DNA of 64,000 nucleotides, taken from JAEXZL01 sp049943125. Its GTDB lineage: Bacteria > Bacillota > Clostridia > Clostridiales > Clostridiaceae. The stretch covers positions 2,046,001-2,110,000 of the forward strand of contig NZ_CP188040.1 in NCBI RefSeq assembly GCF_049943125.1, written 5' to 3'. The first letter of the stretch is position 1. The number at the start of each line of letters is the position of its first letter. A program made the position numbers and the translations under genes. A model generated the notes under the pieces. It worked only from the letters and a program-made list of their open reading frames with translations. It was not told where the DNA came from and did not search any database. This document shows, in pieces, positions 17,916-26,454 of this stretch.

Positions 17916-18986
17916 ATGACAGGAAAAATAGATTTTAATAGAAGACAAAAAGTGGCAAAAAGAAAAAGGATTATCAAAATAGGAATGATAACTGTTCTTT
18001 TACTTATTACGGTAGGAGGAATAAGTAAAATTGTTTCATCACAATCCAATGGAAAATTTTTTACTAGCATAAAAAATATGATTTTTTTAGGTGATAATAG
18101 CCCTGAAAAAGAAAAACCCGTAGAAGATGAAGCTGAGGAGATTCCTAAGGAAGAAGTAAAAGTTCCAGAGGTTTTGCCCACGGATGTAAGTCCAAGCAGT
18201 AATACCTCTGTAGCAGGCAGTGAAGATGCATGCGATGCGTTTATGGTCCAGGATGCCAATAGATTTCTTGTTAGAGGAGAAGGAGAAAAAACAGTTTTTC
18301 TCACCTTTGACGATGGTCCATCTACTGAAAGCACCAATAAAATATTGGACATTCTTAAGGAAAATGATGTTAAGGCAACCTTTTTTGTCTGGGGAGAAAC
18401 CTTAGAGCAGAGCCAGGGGCAGAGAGATTCTCTTAAGAGAGCTCTTGAAGAAGGACATGCTATTGGTAATCACAGCTATAGTCATAGATATGATTTTCTT
18501 TACCCTAATGGAGAGGTTGATTATGATAACTTTTTTGAGGACTTTGGAAAAGCGGACAAGCTTCTCAAGGAGGTTTTAGGGGAAGATTTTCAGACGAGAG
18601 TTATAAGGCTTCCTGGAGGCGCCATGTCCTGGAAGGGATTGGATAAGATTAAAGATAAGCTTAAGGAAGATAACGTGGCTTATGTTGATTGGAATGTGGA
18701 TTCTGGGGATGCAGCTTCTGGTCATCATTCTAAGGAGAAAATTCTTGCATCCATTAAAGAAGGGGTAGAATACCTTCAGTCGGCGAATATTAATCAGGTG
18801 ACAATATTAATGCATGATACTAATCCAAAGGTGAGCACCGTAGAAGCTCTTCCAGAGGTAATTGCTTATTTAAAAGAGCAGGGGTATCAGTTTAAAACTC
18901 TGACCACCTTTGATGAAGAAGTGCCACAGGATGCTGAGACTGTTAATAACACAATAGATAGTGAAGAGTCTATTAAAAACAATTGA
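17916..18986 (+). CDS. Membrane-anchored polysaccharide deacetylase (NodB/CE4 family)
   Basis: 356 residues. Residues about 24-42 form an uncleaved signal-anchor after a basic N-terminus, followed by a flexible E/P/S-rich linker. The NodB domain covers about 125-335. The metal and catalytic motifs are present: TFDDGPS (first Asp is the base, second binds metal), HSYSH (metal His pair) and RLPGG. The final motif is HDTN. It likely deacetylates peptidoglycan GlcNAc or MurNAc outside the cell, as in PgdA or PdaA-type enzymes, giving lysozyme resistance. The exact sugar is not determinable. The gene is monocistronic with a strong shared terminator. Confidence 0.9.
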   Translation: MTGKIDFNRRQKVAKRKRIIKIGMITVLLLITVGGISKIVSSQSNGKFFTSIKNMIFLGDNSPEKEKPVEDEAEEIPKEEVKVPEVLPTDVSPSSNTSVAGSEDACDAFMVQDANRFLVRGEGEKTVFLTFDDGPSTESTNKILDILKENDVKATFFVWGETLEQSQGQRDSLKRALEEGHAIGNHSYSHRYDFLYPNGEVDYDNFFEDFGKADKLLKEVLGEDFQTRVIRLPGGAMSWKGLDKIKDKLKEDNVAYVDWNVDSGDAASGHHSKEKILASIKEGVEYLQSANINQVTILMHDTNPKVSTVEALPEVIAYLKEQGYQFKTLTTFDEEVPQDAETVNNTIDSEESIKNN

Positions 18987-18990
18987 TAAT

Positions 18991-19048
18991 AAATAAGGCC
19001 TTCTTAGGCTATAGGATTATTACCTGTAGCACTAAGAAGGCCTTATTT
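18991..19048. terminator. Bidirectional terminator
   Basis: Perfect 17-bp stem AAATAAGGCCTTCTTAG / CTAAGAAGGCCTTATTT with a long loop, between convergent genes. Confidence 0.85.
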
Positions 19049-19082
19049 ATATTATGCTAAATTTTAGAAGTCCTATTTTTTG

Positions 19083-19934
19083 CTAAAAGTTTATAAAGTC
19101 AGGATCGCTGCCGGAGCCCTTACAGGTGCTGATCTGGTCTATAAGGTGCATATCCCCCTCTGTTATCTCAAAATCAAAGATTTCTCCATTAGCTTTTATC
19201 CTATCACTGTGAACGGATTTAGGAAGAGGTAGGATGTCTTTTTGAAGTATCCAGCGAAGCACCAGCTGAGCAACGTTTTTATTATATTTTTCAGCTATGT
19301 CCTTAAGCTCCTCTACCTTAAATACCTCTCCAGAAGCTAGAGGACTCCAGGCTTCTACTAGAATATTATGTTCTCTGCAGAAATCAACTATATCCTCTCT
19401 AAGGCAGCTTGGATGGAATTCTATTTGGTTAACCATAGGTACAATTTCACCGTTGTCCATTAAATGCTGAAGATGGTGCACTTTAAAATTACTTACTCCT
19501 ATTGCCTTGATTCTTCCTTCCTTATATAGCTTTTCGAAGGCTTTCCAGGTGGCTAAGGTAGCTTCCTTCCAGTCATCTCTATGAGCTACAGGTACGGGCC
19601 AGTGAATGAGGTAAAGATCAAGATATTCTAAACCAAGCTCCTCCATAGTTTTATCAAAGGCTTTGAGAGTTGACTCGTAACCATGCTCTGGATTTGCAAG
19701 CTTACTGGTAACAAAGATTTCCTCTCTTGGTATCCCTGACTCCTTAATAGCTTTTCCTACACTACCTTCATTTTTGTAGGCAGCGGCTGTGTCTATATGG
19801 CGATAGCCAACCTTTAAGGCTTCTTTAACAGAGGCTACAGCTACTTCTCCATCGGGTGTTCTCCAGGTGCCAAAACCCACACAAGGAATCTTCACACCAT
19901 TAGCTAGTACAAAGCTATCTGATAAGTTTTTCAT
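19083..19934 (-). CDS. Aldo/keto reductase
   Basis: 283-residue cytosolic NADPH-dependent reductase with the full AKR tetrad: Asp in HIDTAAAYKNE, Tyr in the same motif, Lys in VTSKL and His in YLIHWP. The 2,5-diketogluconate reductase-like motif GVSNF and the C-terminal LPKSVHSDRI NADPH site are present. It resembles YvgN/YtbE-type enzymes that reduce methylglyoxal and other aldehydes. The ATG at 19934 is 9 nt after GGAGGT; an ATG at 19943 directly abuts that box and is less likely. Confidence 0.9.
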   Translation of the reverse strand: MKNLSDSFVLANGVKIPCVGFGTWRTPDGEVAVASVKEALKVGYRHIDTAAAYKNEGSVGKAIKESGIPREEIFVTSKLANPEHGYESTLKAFDKTMEELGLEYLDLYLIHWPVPVAHRDDWKEATLATWKAFEKLYKEGRIKAIGVSNFKVHHLQHLMDNGEIVPMVNQIEFHPSCLREDIVDFCREHNILVEAWSPLASGEVFKVEELKDIAEKYNKNVAQLVLRWILQKDILPLPKSVHSDRIKANGEIFDFEITEGDMHLIDQISTCKGSGSDPDFINF

Positions 19935-20164
19935 AATTTCCATACCTCCAATAAAATTAATAATAAAAATATGATACCATTATATATAGCGTTATACTAT
20001 AATCTTTAAATAATATTAATAATTGGAATGGGTAAATTATATGGAGAAAATGATTAGGAGGAATCTGTTATAATAGCCTTAGAGGAATAACAGCTATAAT
20101 GATTAAAGAAAAATAAATGTAAGCACTGACAAAGGATGCTTTATTTAAAGAGGAGAAATGAAAT

Positions 20165-22360
20165 ATGGATAAAATACTGGTGCTGGCTGAAAAACCTTCA
20201 GTAGGAAGAGAGCTAGCTAGAGTTTTAAAATGTTCAAAAAAAGGAAATGGATATATTGAAGGAGACAAATACATAGTTACCTGGGCTTTAGGGCATTTAG
20301 TTACCCTGGCTGACCCAGAGGCTTATGATGACAAGTACAAGGCCTGGAGGATGGAGGACTTACCCATGCTGCCAAAGCCTTTAAAGCTAGTGGTAATCAA
20401 GCAGAGTGGAAAGCAATTTAGGGCTGTGAAGGAACAGATGGTTAGAAAGGACGTTAAAGAAATAGTTATAGCTACCGATGCTGGTCGTGAGGGGGAGCTG
20501 GTGGCTAGATGGATTATTGATAAGGCAGGAGTGAGAAAGCCCTTAAAGAGATTATGGATATCCTCCCAAACTGATAAGGCAATAATGGATGGCTTTAAGA
20601 AGCTGAAGCCTGGAAATGCTTATGATAATTTATATAGGGCTGCAGAATGCAGAGCTGAGGCAGACTGGGTAGTTGGACTTAATGTAACTAGAGCTTTAAC
20701 CTGCAAGTATAATGCTCAATTAAGTGCTGGTAGAGTTCAATCAGCAGCACTGGCAATGATAGATCAGAGGGAAGAGGAGATAGCTTCCTTTAAGCCACAG
20801 CCATATTTTAATATTCAGGCCAAGGCTAAGGGCTTTTCTCTAAAATGGAGAGACAAGAACAATAATCCTAACCTATATCAGGAGGATAAAACCGACAAGC
20901 TTTTAGCTTCCTTAAAGGGTAAGGATGGAATAGTCACTGATGTTACAGCGGTTAATAAGAAGAAATTTTCACCGGCCTTATATGATCTTACGGAGCTGCA
21001 GAGGGATGCTAACAGAATTTTTGGATACTCAGCTAAGGAAACCCTCTCAATAATGCAGAGACTTTATGAAAATCACAAGGTGCTCACCTATCCTAGAACT
21101 GATTCTAGGTATATAACTGATGATATAGTAGCTACCATTCCTGACAGGTTGAAGGCAGTGGCTCAGGGAAGCTACAGAGGAATTGCAAATGAGCTTCTAA
21201 AGGGAAGGATTAATGCTCATAAGGGCTTTGTGGATAATAGCAAGGTAAGCGATCACCATGGAATAATTCCTACAGAGGAAAGCGCTAATTTATCCAGGCT
21301 TTCCAGTGAAGAGAGAAATATATATGATTTAGTAGTAAGAAGATTTTTAGCTGTGATGCTTCCTCCTTATGAATATATACAAAGTACTATTACCATGGAG
21401 GTAGCTGGAGAATTCTTTTACGCTAGAGGTAATGTATCCAAGGCTAAGGGCTGGAAGAGGGCCTATGATAGAAATGAGGATATTGCTGAAGAGGAAGAGG
21501 ATAGGGACAGTCAGGAGCTACCAGAGGTTAAAAAAGGCGATAGATTAGACATTATAGCTTATGAGAAGAAAGCCTTAATGACAACTCCACCTCCAAGGTT
21601 CAATGAAGGAACACTCCTTTCTGCCATGGAAAATCCACAAAAATACGTGACCATGTCCAAGGAAGAAGCAAAAACCTTGGGGGAGACTGGTGGAATAGGT
21701 ACCGTTGCAACCAGGGCTGATATCATAGAAAAGCTCTTTAATATGTTTTATATAGAAAAGAGGGGGAAGGATATAATACCTACCTCTAAGGGTAAGCAGC
21801 TTATTGATTTAGTTCCTGAGGAGCTGAAGTCTCCTATATTGACAGCTCACTGGGAAAAGGAGCTGGAGCTCATAAGCCTTGGAAAGAGAAACTCTAAGGA
21901 ATTCATTGAAAAGATGAGAGCTTATGCTGATGAGCTGGTTAAAGAGGTTAAAAGAAGCAGTGATAAGTTCCGCCATGACAATTTAACAGGAAGCAAGTGT
22001 CCTGATTGTGGAAAATACATGCTGGAGGTAAAGAGCAAGAATGGATTAATGCTCGTTTGTCAGGATAGAGCCTGCGGACATAGAGAGATGAAGAGCAAAT
22101 TTACCAATGCCCGCTGTCCAGAATGTCATAAGAGATTAGAGCTTAGAGGTAAAGGAGAAGGGGCAATATATGTGTGCCCTAATACCAATTGTGGCTTTAG
22201 AGAAAAAGCCTCTTCCTTCTCAAATCGCTTTAAGGAAAAGGAAGGACAACTTAATAAAAAGGATGTTAATAGATATATGAAGAAGCTGAAGGAAGAGAAT
22301 GATGAGCCAATAAATTCAGCATTAGCAGAGGCTCTTGCTAAGCTTAAGCTTGGCAAATAG
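20165..22360 (+). CDS. topB: DNA topoisomerase III (type IA)
   Basis: 731-residue type IA topoisomerase that relaxes and decatenates DNA through a 5'-phosphotyrosine link. The Toprim domain starts with ILVLAEKPSVGRE and includes the acidic ATDAGREGE. The catalytic tyrosine is Y309 in TYPRTDSR. The toroid motif GRVQSAAL is present. The C-terminus has two C4 zinc ribbons (CPDCGKYM ... CQDRACGH and CPECHKRL ... CPNTNCGF), followed by a basic, acidic tail. Length and order match clostridial TopB. No conjugative element surrounds it, so it is probably chromosomal housekeeping rather than plasmid TraE-like. Confidence 0.95.
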   Translation: MDKILVLAEKPSVGRELARVLKCSKKGNGYIEGDKYIVTWALGHLVTLADPEAYDDKYKAWRMEDLPMLPKPLKLVVIKQSGKQFRAVKEQMVRKDVKEIVIATDAGREGELVARWIIDKAGVRKPLKRLWISSQTDKAIMDGFKKLKPGNAYDNLYRAAECRAEADWVVGLNVTRALTCKYNAQLSAGRVQSAALAMIDQREEEIASFKPQPYFNIQAKAKGFSLKWRDKNNNPNLYQEDKTDKLLASLKGKDGIVTDVTAVNKKKFSPALYDLTELQRDANRIFGYSAKETLSIMQRLYENHKVLTYPRTDSRYITDDIVATIPDRLKAVAQGSYRGIANELLKGRINAHKGFVDNSKVSDHHGIIPTEESANLSRLSSEERNIYDLVVRRFLAVMLPPYEYIQSTITMEVAGEFFYARGNVSKAKGWKRAYDRNEDIAEEEEDRDSQELPEVKKGDRLDIIAYEKKALMTTPPPRFNEGTLLSAMENPQKYVTMSKEEAKTLGETGGIGTVATRADIIEKLFNMFYIEKRGKDIIPTSKGKQLIDLVPEELKSPILTAHWEKELELISLGKRNSKEFIEKMRAYADELVKEVKRSSDKFRHDNLTGSKCPDCGKYMLEVKSKNGLMLVCQDRACGHREMKSKFTNARCPECHKRLELRGKGEGAIYVCPNTNCGFREKASSFSNRFKEKEGQLNKKDVNRYMKKLKEENDEPINSALAEALAKLKLGK

Positions 22361-22475
22361 TGTAAGCTATTTGAAGTAAGATGTAGTCATATCTGATAAA
22401 ATAATATACCTATATATTAATTATGGGAAATAATGTATAATGATATTGGGAGATTATTATTTTGGGGTGAGTGAT

Positions 22476-22757
22476 ATGGACTTGTTAAAGCTTATAGTTC
22501 TTGCAATACTCTGTGAAGCAATTTGGGAAACCTTAAAGCTTTTATGGGAAAATGGTAGGGCTTCTGTGGATAGAATAGGTGCCATTGCCGTTGGGCTTTT
22601 ATTAACCATAACCACAAGGATGGATATATTGGCCTTAGTAGGACTTCCCTCTATAACGCCTTTAGTTGGGATGATACTTGGTGGAATAATTATTTCAAGA
22701 GGGGCTAATTTCGTCCATGATTTGATTAAAAAGGTACAACCAGATAAAACAAATTGA
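22476..22757 (+). CDS. Small membrane protein, function unknown
   Basis: 93 residues with a hydrophobic segment at about 3-14, then two strong ones (about 33-45 and 57-75) and a short basic C-terminus. The size and shape are holin-like, but I recognise no family. Start ATG at 22476 has GGGGTGA upstream and is preferred to an ATG 36 nt earlier without a box. It ends 18 bp before the FNR-like gene and is probably co-transcribed with it. Confidence 0.65.
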   Translation: MDLLKLIVLAILCEAIWETLKLLWENGRASVDRIGAIAVGLLLTITTRMDILALVGLPSITPLVGMILGGIIISRGANFVHDLIKKVQPDKTN

Positions 22758-22775
22758 TATTTGGAGGTGAGTCTT

Positions 22776-23486
22776 TTGCAGAAAATTGACTGTGAAAGCT
22801 GTAAGCATAGATTATGTGCCTCACAGGTTCCGATTTTTTCTTTCCTATCCAGGGAAGAGCTTTTAAAAATAGTGAGCATGACAGGACATATTGCCTTCAA
22901 AAAAGGTGAGCTTATCACTGGAGAAGGAGATGTTTCTAATACTCTGTTTATAATAAATGAAGGTCAGGTAAAGCTATCAAAGGTCACCAGGGATGGCAAG
23001 GAGCAAATCGTGCATATTCTCACCTCTGGAGATTTTTTTGGGGAGCTGAACATCTTTGGAGGCAGGGAGAAGAATAACTTTTCTGCCTGGGCTATATCAC
23101 CAGTAAAGATATGCACTCTCAATAAAGAGTCCATGGATAAAATCCTCCTGGCTAATCCTGAAATAGCCTTAAAGCTTATTAAAGAAATCTCAAAGAGACT
23201 GGCAGATACGGAGAACTTAGCACAGAATCTAGCTACTAAGGATGCAGAGCTTAGAATAGCCTATATCCTTCTGGAGCTAACAGAAAGGTATTCACATAAA
23301 ACCGTCAGAGGAGTTGAAATAGCTCTTCCAATAACCCGGGAGGAAATGGCGAGCTATGCAGGCCTAACCCGAGAAACCATCAGCCGAAAGCTAGCCCTGA
23401 TGCAGGATCAGGGAATAATAGAGTTTGAAGGCAACAAGAACGTAATAATTAAGGATGAGGCTTATCTTAGGGATATGCTATTGTGA
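22776..23486 (+). CDS. Crp/Fnr-family regulator with four FNR-like cysteines
   Basis: 236-residue transcription factor. An N-terminal cysteine cluster C6-x2-C9-x4-C14 plus C113 in the cyclic-nucleotide-like domain matches the four [4Fe-4S] ligands of E. coli FNR in arrangement (C20, C23, C29, C122). The C-terminal winged helix has the recognition segment TRETISRKL, carrying the E-x2-SR set of FNR and the RE pair of CRP. An O2- or NO-sensing cluster is inferred. The start is TTG at 22776, 5 nt after GGAGGTGA; no ATG is available. Nearby are BFD, flavodiiron and RIC genes, its likely targets. Confidence 0.88.
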   Translation: MQKIDCESCKHRLCASQVPIFSFLSREELLKIVSMTGHIAFKKGELITGEGDVSNTLFIINEGQVKLSKVTRDGKEQIVHILTSGDFFGELNIFGGREKNNFSAWAISPVKICTLNKESMDKILLANPEIALKLIKEISKRLADTENLAQNLATKDAELRIAYILLELTERYSHKTVRGVEIALPITREEMASYAGLTRETISRKLALMQDQGIIEFEGNKNVIIKDEAYLRDMLL

Positions 23487-23555
23487 TATCCTTGAGAATA
23501 CTGGGGATGTAGTTAATAGCTTCCTTAATTATAATTTTCATAATATAAGTTTAAA

Positions 23556-23582
23556 AAAAGGACCAGAGAGTTGGTCCTTTTA
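23556..23582. terminator. Bidirectional terminator
   Basis: Stem AAAAGGACCA / TTGGTCCTTTT with a 5-nt loop between the convergent FNR-like and BFD genes. Confidence 0.85.
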
Positions 23583-23664
23583 ATTTGGCATTTATTATAA
23601 TTATTTTGTTAATCTCTCAGCTAAATAAGATTTTATCTAATATATCCTATCATATTTTAATGAA

Positions 23665-23964
23665 TTATCTTTTATTCTCTATAATGTTTTCTAATAGTCC
23701 TTTGCATCTTCCACATACGGTGCCGGCTCCAGTAGCCTCGCCGACCTTTTCTAATGTATCTGCTCCGTTATTTACTGCCTTTACTACCTCTTCTATGGAT
23801 ACATTTCTGCATCTACAGGCATTTTTTAATACCTCTTCTATTTCCTTGCGTTCAGCGTCATCTTCTATAGCTATGTCGGATAAATTTTTAAGCTCCTCTA
23901 TAGTTCTTGCTCCTTGACCTTGAGCGGCTCTGACTTTTTTGTATTTTTGCATATCTAGACTCAT
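23665..23964 (-). CDS. BFD-like [2Fe-2S]-binding protein
   Basis: 99 residues. The C-terminal half carries the BFD (bacterioferritin-associated ferredoxin) signature: CRCRN at about residues 50-54 and CGRCKG at about 84-89, so C-x-C and C-x2-C ligands. A helical N-terminal extension precedes it. It probably moves electrons to or from a flavoprotein or iron store. It is divergent from the flavodiiron gene across 186 bp that hold an FNR/CRP-type palindrome, which may control both. AAGGAGTG lies 7 nt before the ATG. Confidence 0.85.
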   Translation of the reverse strand: MSLDMQKYKKVRAAQGQGARTIEELKNLSDIAIEDDAERKEIEEVLKNACRCRNVSIEEVVKAVNNGADTLEKVGEATGAGTVCGRCKGLLENIIENKR

Positions 23965-24048
23965 AGGTATACACTCCTTATTTTTAAATTAAGTAGTTTT
24001 ATTATTTGCTATGCTATGGATTAAAATACTCTCAGTAAATTTTCAAAC

Positions 24049-24064
24049 TGTGATTTGAATCATA
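24049..24064 (+). promoter_or_regulatory. FNR/CRP-type operator at about -41.5 of the flavodiiron promoter
   Basis: TGTGATTTGAATCATA is a near-perfect palindrome, TGTGAT-N4-ATCATA. A TATAAT -10 lies at 24086-24091, so a start at about 24098 puts the palindrome centre at -41.5, the class II activator position. No good -35 is present. The neighbouring FNR-like gene is the obvious candidate regulator; that pairing is inference. Confidence 0.6.
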
Positions 24065-24150
24065 TTTTTAAATTCCCATAGCCTATATAATCTAGTCATA
24101 AGGGAAGCAGAGAAGAGCTTCTAAATAAATTTACTTAAGGAGTGCAGATT

Positions 24151-25380
24151 ATGGATAAGGTTTTGATTGGGGAAAATATATATTGGGCAGGGAAGATTGA
24201 TGATAGGGATGTACCTTTTCACAGGCTCACATTAACAAAAGGTACAACCTATAATAGCTATTTATTGAAGACTTTAAAGCCTACAATTATCGATACAGTG
24301 GATATGGCTTTTGGTAAGGAATTCGTTGATAATTTAAAGAATTTGATAGATTTAAAAGAGATACAGTACATTGTTATAAACCATACAGAGCCAGATCATT
24401 CAGGAGGGCTAGGAAGTCTTGCTGCTCAGGCAAAGAATGCAGTGATAGTATGTACAGAACATGCTGTGGAAGAATTAAAGGAAATGTATAAGCTTCACAA
24501 GAGAGAATTCCTTGTGGTTAAGGATGGAGATACCTTGGATATTGGAGGTAAGACCTTAAGGTTTATTGAAACACCTTACCTTCATACTAGAGAAACAATG
24601 ATAACCTATTGTGAGGAGGATAAGGTATTGTTCCCCTGCGACATATTCAGTACCCATGTTGCAAACTATGAGTATTTTAATGATGAAGCTAAAGAGGATA
24701 TAACTGAGGACTTTGTAACCTATTATAAGCTAATAATGCATCCTCACAGAAAGTATGTGCAGGACATGATATTAAAGCTTAAGGATTTAGATATAAAAGT
24801 TATTGCGCCTTCCCATGGATATATTCTAAGGAAGGATGTTCAAAGCTTTATAGATATGTATGACAAGATGAGCAAAAACACCGTGCTTGATAAGAAAGCA
24901 GCCATTGTATATTCTTCAATGACCGGTAACACTAAAAAAATTGCCTCAGCACTTAAAGGTGTAATGGAAGAAGAGTCTATAACCTGTGAGCTTGTAGATG
25001 TGAATAAAACAGAAAAACAAGAAGTATTTAATGCAATCAAAAAGGCTGATGCAGTGCTCTTTGGAACCTCTACAAAGTATGCTGATATGATAGGTGGCTT
25101 AGAGGAAGTATTAAAAGAGTTAAAAACTTTAAATCTTGATAATAAAATAGTTGGTGCCTTTGGCTCCTATGGCTGGAGCGGAGAGGGAATTGAAGTGACT
25201 CAGGATTATCTAAAGGAAAGTGGAGCTAGGGTTTTGAACACTTCCGATATAATTAAGGGCACAGGAATGACAGATGTAAGCTTCCCATTGAGAATCAGAT
25301 TTTCTCCTAAGGAAGAGGATATGGAGAGTGTGGGGAGAGCGGGGGTTTATGTGGCTGAGTTGTTGCTGAATGATTTGTAA
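24151..25380 (+). CDS. Flavodiiron protein (A-type flavoprotein, FprA family)
   Basis: 409-residue cytosolic O2 and/or NO reductase. The N-terminal metallo-beta-lactamase-like domain (1-245) carries the diiron ligands: H78, E80, D82 and H83 in HTEPDHSGG, H146, D165, and the His in PSHGYI near residue 226. The C-terminal flavodoxin domain (about 250-409) begins AIVYSSMTGNTKKIA, the FMN phosphate loop. It lacks fused rubredoxin. In clostridia such proteins turn O2 into water, and in other anaerobes NO into N2O. The ATG at 24151 is preceded by AGGAGTG. It lies behind an FNR/CRP-type site and upstream of RIC. Confidence 0.94.
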   Translation: MDKVLIGENIYWAGKIDDRDVPFHRLTLTKGTTYNSYLLKTLKPTIIDTVDMAFGKEFVDNLKNLIDLKEIQYIVINHTEPDHSGGLGSLAAQAKNAVIVCTEHAVEELKEMYKLHKREFLVVKDGDTLDIGGKTLRFIETPYLHTRETMITYCEEDKVLFPCDIFSTHVANYEYFNDEAKEDITEDFVTYYKLIMHPHRKYVQDMILKLKDLDIKVIAPSHGYILRKDVQSFIDMYDKMSKNTVLDKKAAIVYSSMTGNTKKIASALKGVMEEESITCELVDVNKTEKQEVFNAIKKADAVLFGTSTKYADMIGGLEEVLKELKTLNLDNKIVGAFGSYGWSGEGIEVTQDYLKESGARVLNTSDIIKGTGMTDVSFPLRIRFSPKEEDMESVGRAGVYVAELLLNDL

Positions 25381-25385
25381 AAAAG

Positions 25386-25535
25386 CAACTAAGAGGTAAA
25401 AGCTAAAAACTAAGAGTTGAAAAGATAAAAGAGCAAAAGTTAAGAGCAAAAGAGAAAAGACAACTAAGAAGTAAAAGGTAAAAACTAAGAGTTGAAAAGC
25501 AAAAGATAAGAGCAAAAGATAAGAGCGAAAAAAGG
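25386..25535 (+). repeat. 75-bp imperfect tandem duplication, purine-rich
   Basis: Two copies (25386-25460 and 25461-25535), both starting CAACTAAGA and sharing TAAAAACTAAGAGTTGAAAA. The top strand is nearly all A and G with little C. It fills the gap between the flavodiiron and RIC genes and would be in the RIC leader if they are co-transcribed. Confidence 0.75.
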
Positions 25536-25555
25536 ATGAGGAGAGGGAGATAGGG

Positions 25556-26275
25556 ATGAGTGAAGTTTTAGTGGATAAGAGAGAGCTGCTGCTTGGTGAG
25601 AGCTTGGGGAGTATTGTGGCTGGTGTTAGAGGGGCGGATAGGATTTTTGAGGAGTTTAAGCTGGATTTTTGTTGTGGTGGGGATATTTCCTTGGGGGCTG
25701 CTATTGAAGAGAAGGACCTGGGGGAAGAGGAGATTGTTGAGAGGCTCATGAAGCTTCTTGAAGAGAATAGTACTGCTGCTGTGATGGTGGATTGGAGGAA
25801 GGAGGATCCTCTGAAGCTTATTGATTATATTTTGGAGGTTCATCATACCTTTGATAGGGAAGAGCTTACCACTATACAAAGGCTTTTGGACAAGGTGTTG
25901 AGGGCACATTATAAGAAGCATCCTGAGCTTTTGGGAAAGATAAATAAGCTGTTCTACTCTTTAAAGATGGAGCTGGACGAGCATTTTTTGAAGGAGGAGC
26001 AGGTGCTGTTCCCCATGCTGGCAGAATATTTCTCTTTAGATGTTAAGGATGAGGTAAAGCTAAAGGAGATAGAGGCCTATATTAATGAAACGGAGGAGGA
26101 ACACGATGGTGCTGGTTCCATCCTTGAGGAAATAGATGAGGTGACAGAGGGCTATACTGTTCCAGAGGGAGGCTGCAGAACCTTTGAGCTTTTGTACAGT
26201 CACATAAGAGAGCTTACCATGGATATTCATAAGCATATCCATCTAGAGAATTCAGTGCTTTTTAAAATGCTATAA
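25556..26275 (+). CDS. ric: Iron-sulfur cluster repair di-iron protein (RIC/ScdA/YtfE)
   Basis: 239-residue cytosolic protein that repairs Fe-S clusters after oxidative or nitrosative damage. The N-terminal DUF542/ScdA-N domain (about 1-60) contains the conserved cysteine motif DFCCGGD. The hemerythrin-like four-helix domain (about 85-239) has iron ligands in HHTFDREE, KEEQVLFPM, EEHDGAG and HIHLENSVLF. Length matches ScdA. It follows the flavodiiron gene by 175 bp of repetitive leader with no terminator visible, suggesting a shared NO/O2 response. Codon use here is richer in G than in the neighbours (GGG, TTG). Confidence 0.92.
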   Translation: MSEVLVDKRELLLGESLGSIVAGVRGADRIFEEFKLDFCCGGDISLGAAIEEKDLGEEEIVERLMKLLEENSTAAVMVDWRKEDPLKLIDYILEVHHTFDREELTTIQRLLDKVLRAHYKKHPELLGKINKLFYSLKMELDEHFLKEEQVLFPMLAEYFSLDVKDEVKLKEIEAYINETEEEHDGAGSILEEIDEVTEGYTVPEGGCRTFELLYSHIRELTMDIHKHIHLENSVLFKML

Positions 26276-26281
26276 TTATAG

Positions 26282-26325
26282 AACCCTGGTTGATTGGAAT
26301 ATATCCTTAACTGGGGTTTGTTTTT
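26282..26325 (+). terminator. Rho-independent terminator
   Basis: Stem AACCCTGGTT / AACTGGGGTT followed by TGTTTTT, 7 bp after the RIC stop. Confidence 0.75.
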
Positions 26326-26454
26326 ATTTATGAAATAAATAATGTTAATAAAAAAATAAAACAAAGACAAAACCATATTCATATTAAGACTGTATCATAT
26401 TAAACAAGCTGAAAAGTTAGCTTTTAACAAATAAGGCTAAAGGAGGCAGATTTA

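Noticed and set aside
17852..18352. 166-codon frame antisense to the polysaccharide deacetylase
   Set aside because: Shadow of a recognised gene without initiation signals.
22457..22918. 153-codon minus-strand frame over the small membrane and FNR-like genes
   Set aside because: The plus-strand genes have ribosome binding sites and, for the regulator, full family motifs; this frame has neither.
25210..25749. 179-codon minus-strand frame across the flavodiiron end, repeats and RIC start
   Set aside because: Low-complexity Leu/Ser/Phe product arising from the purine-rich repeat and antisense of two clear genes.
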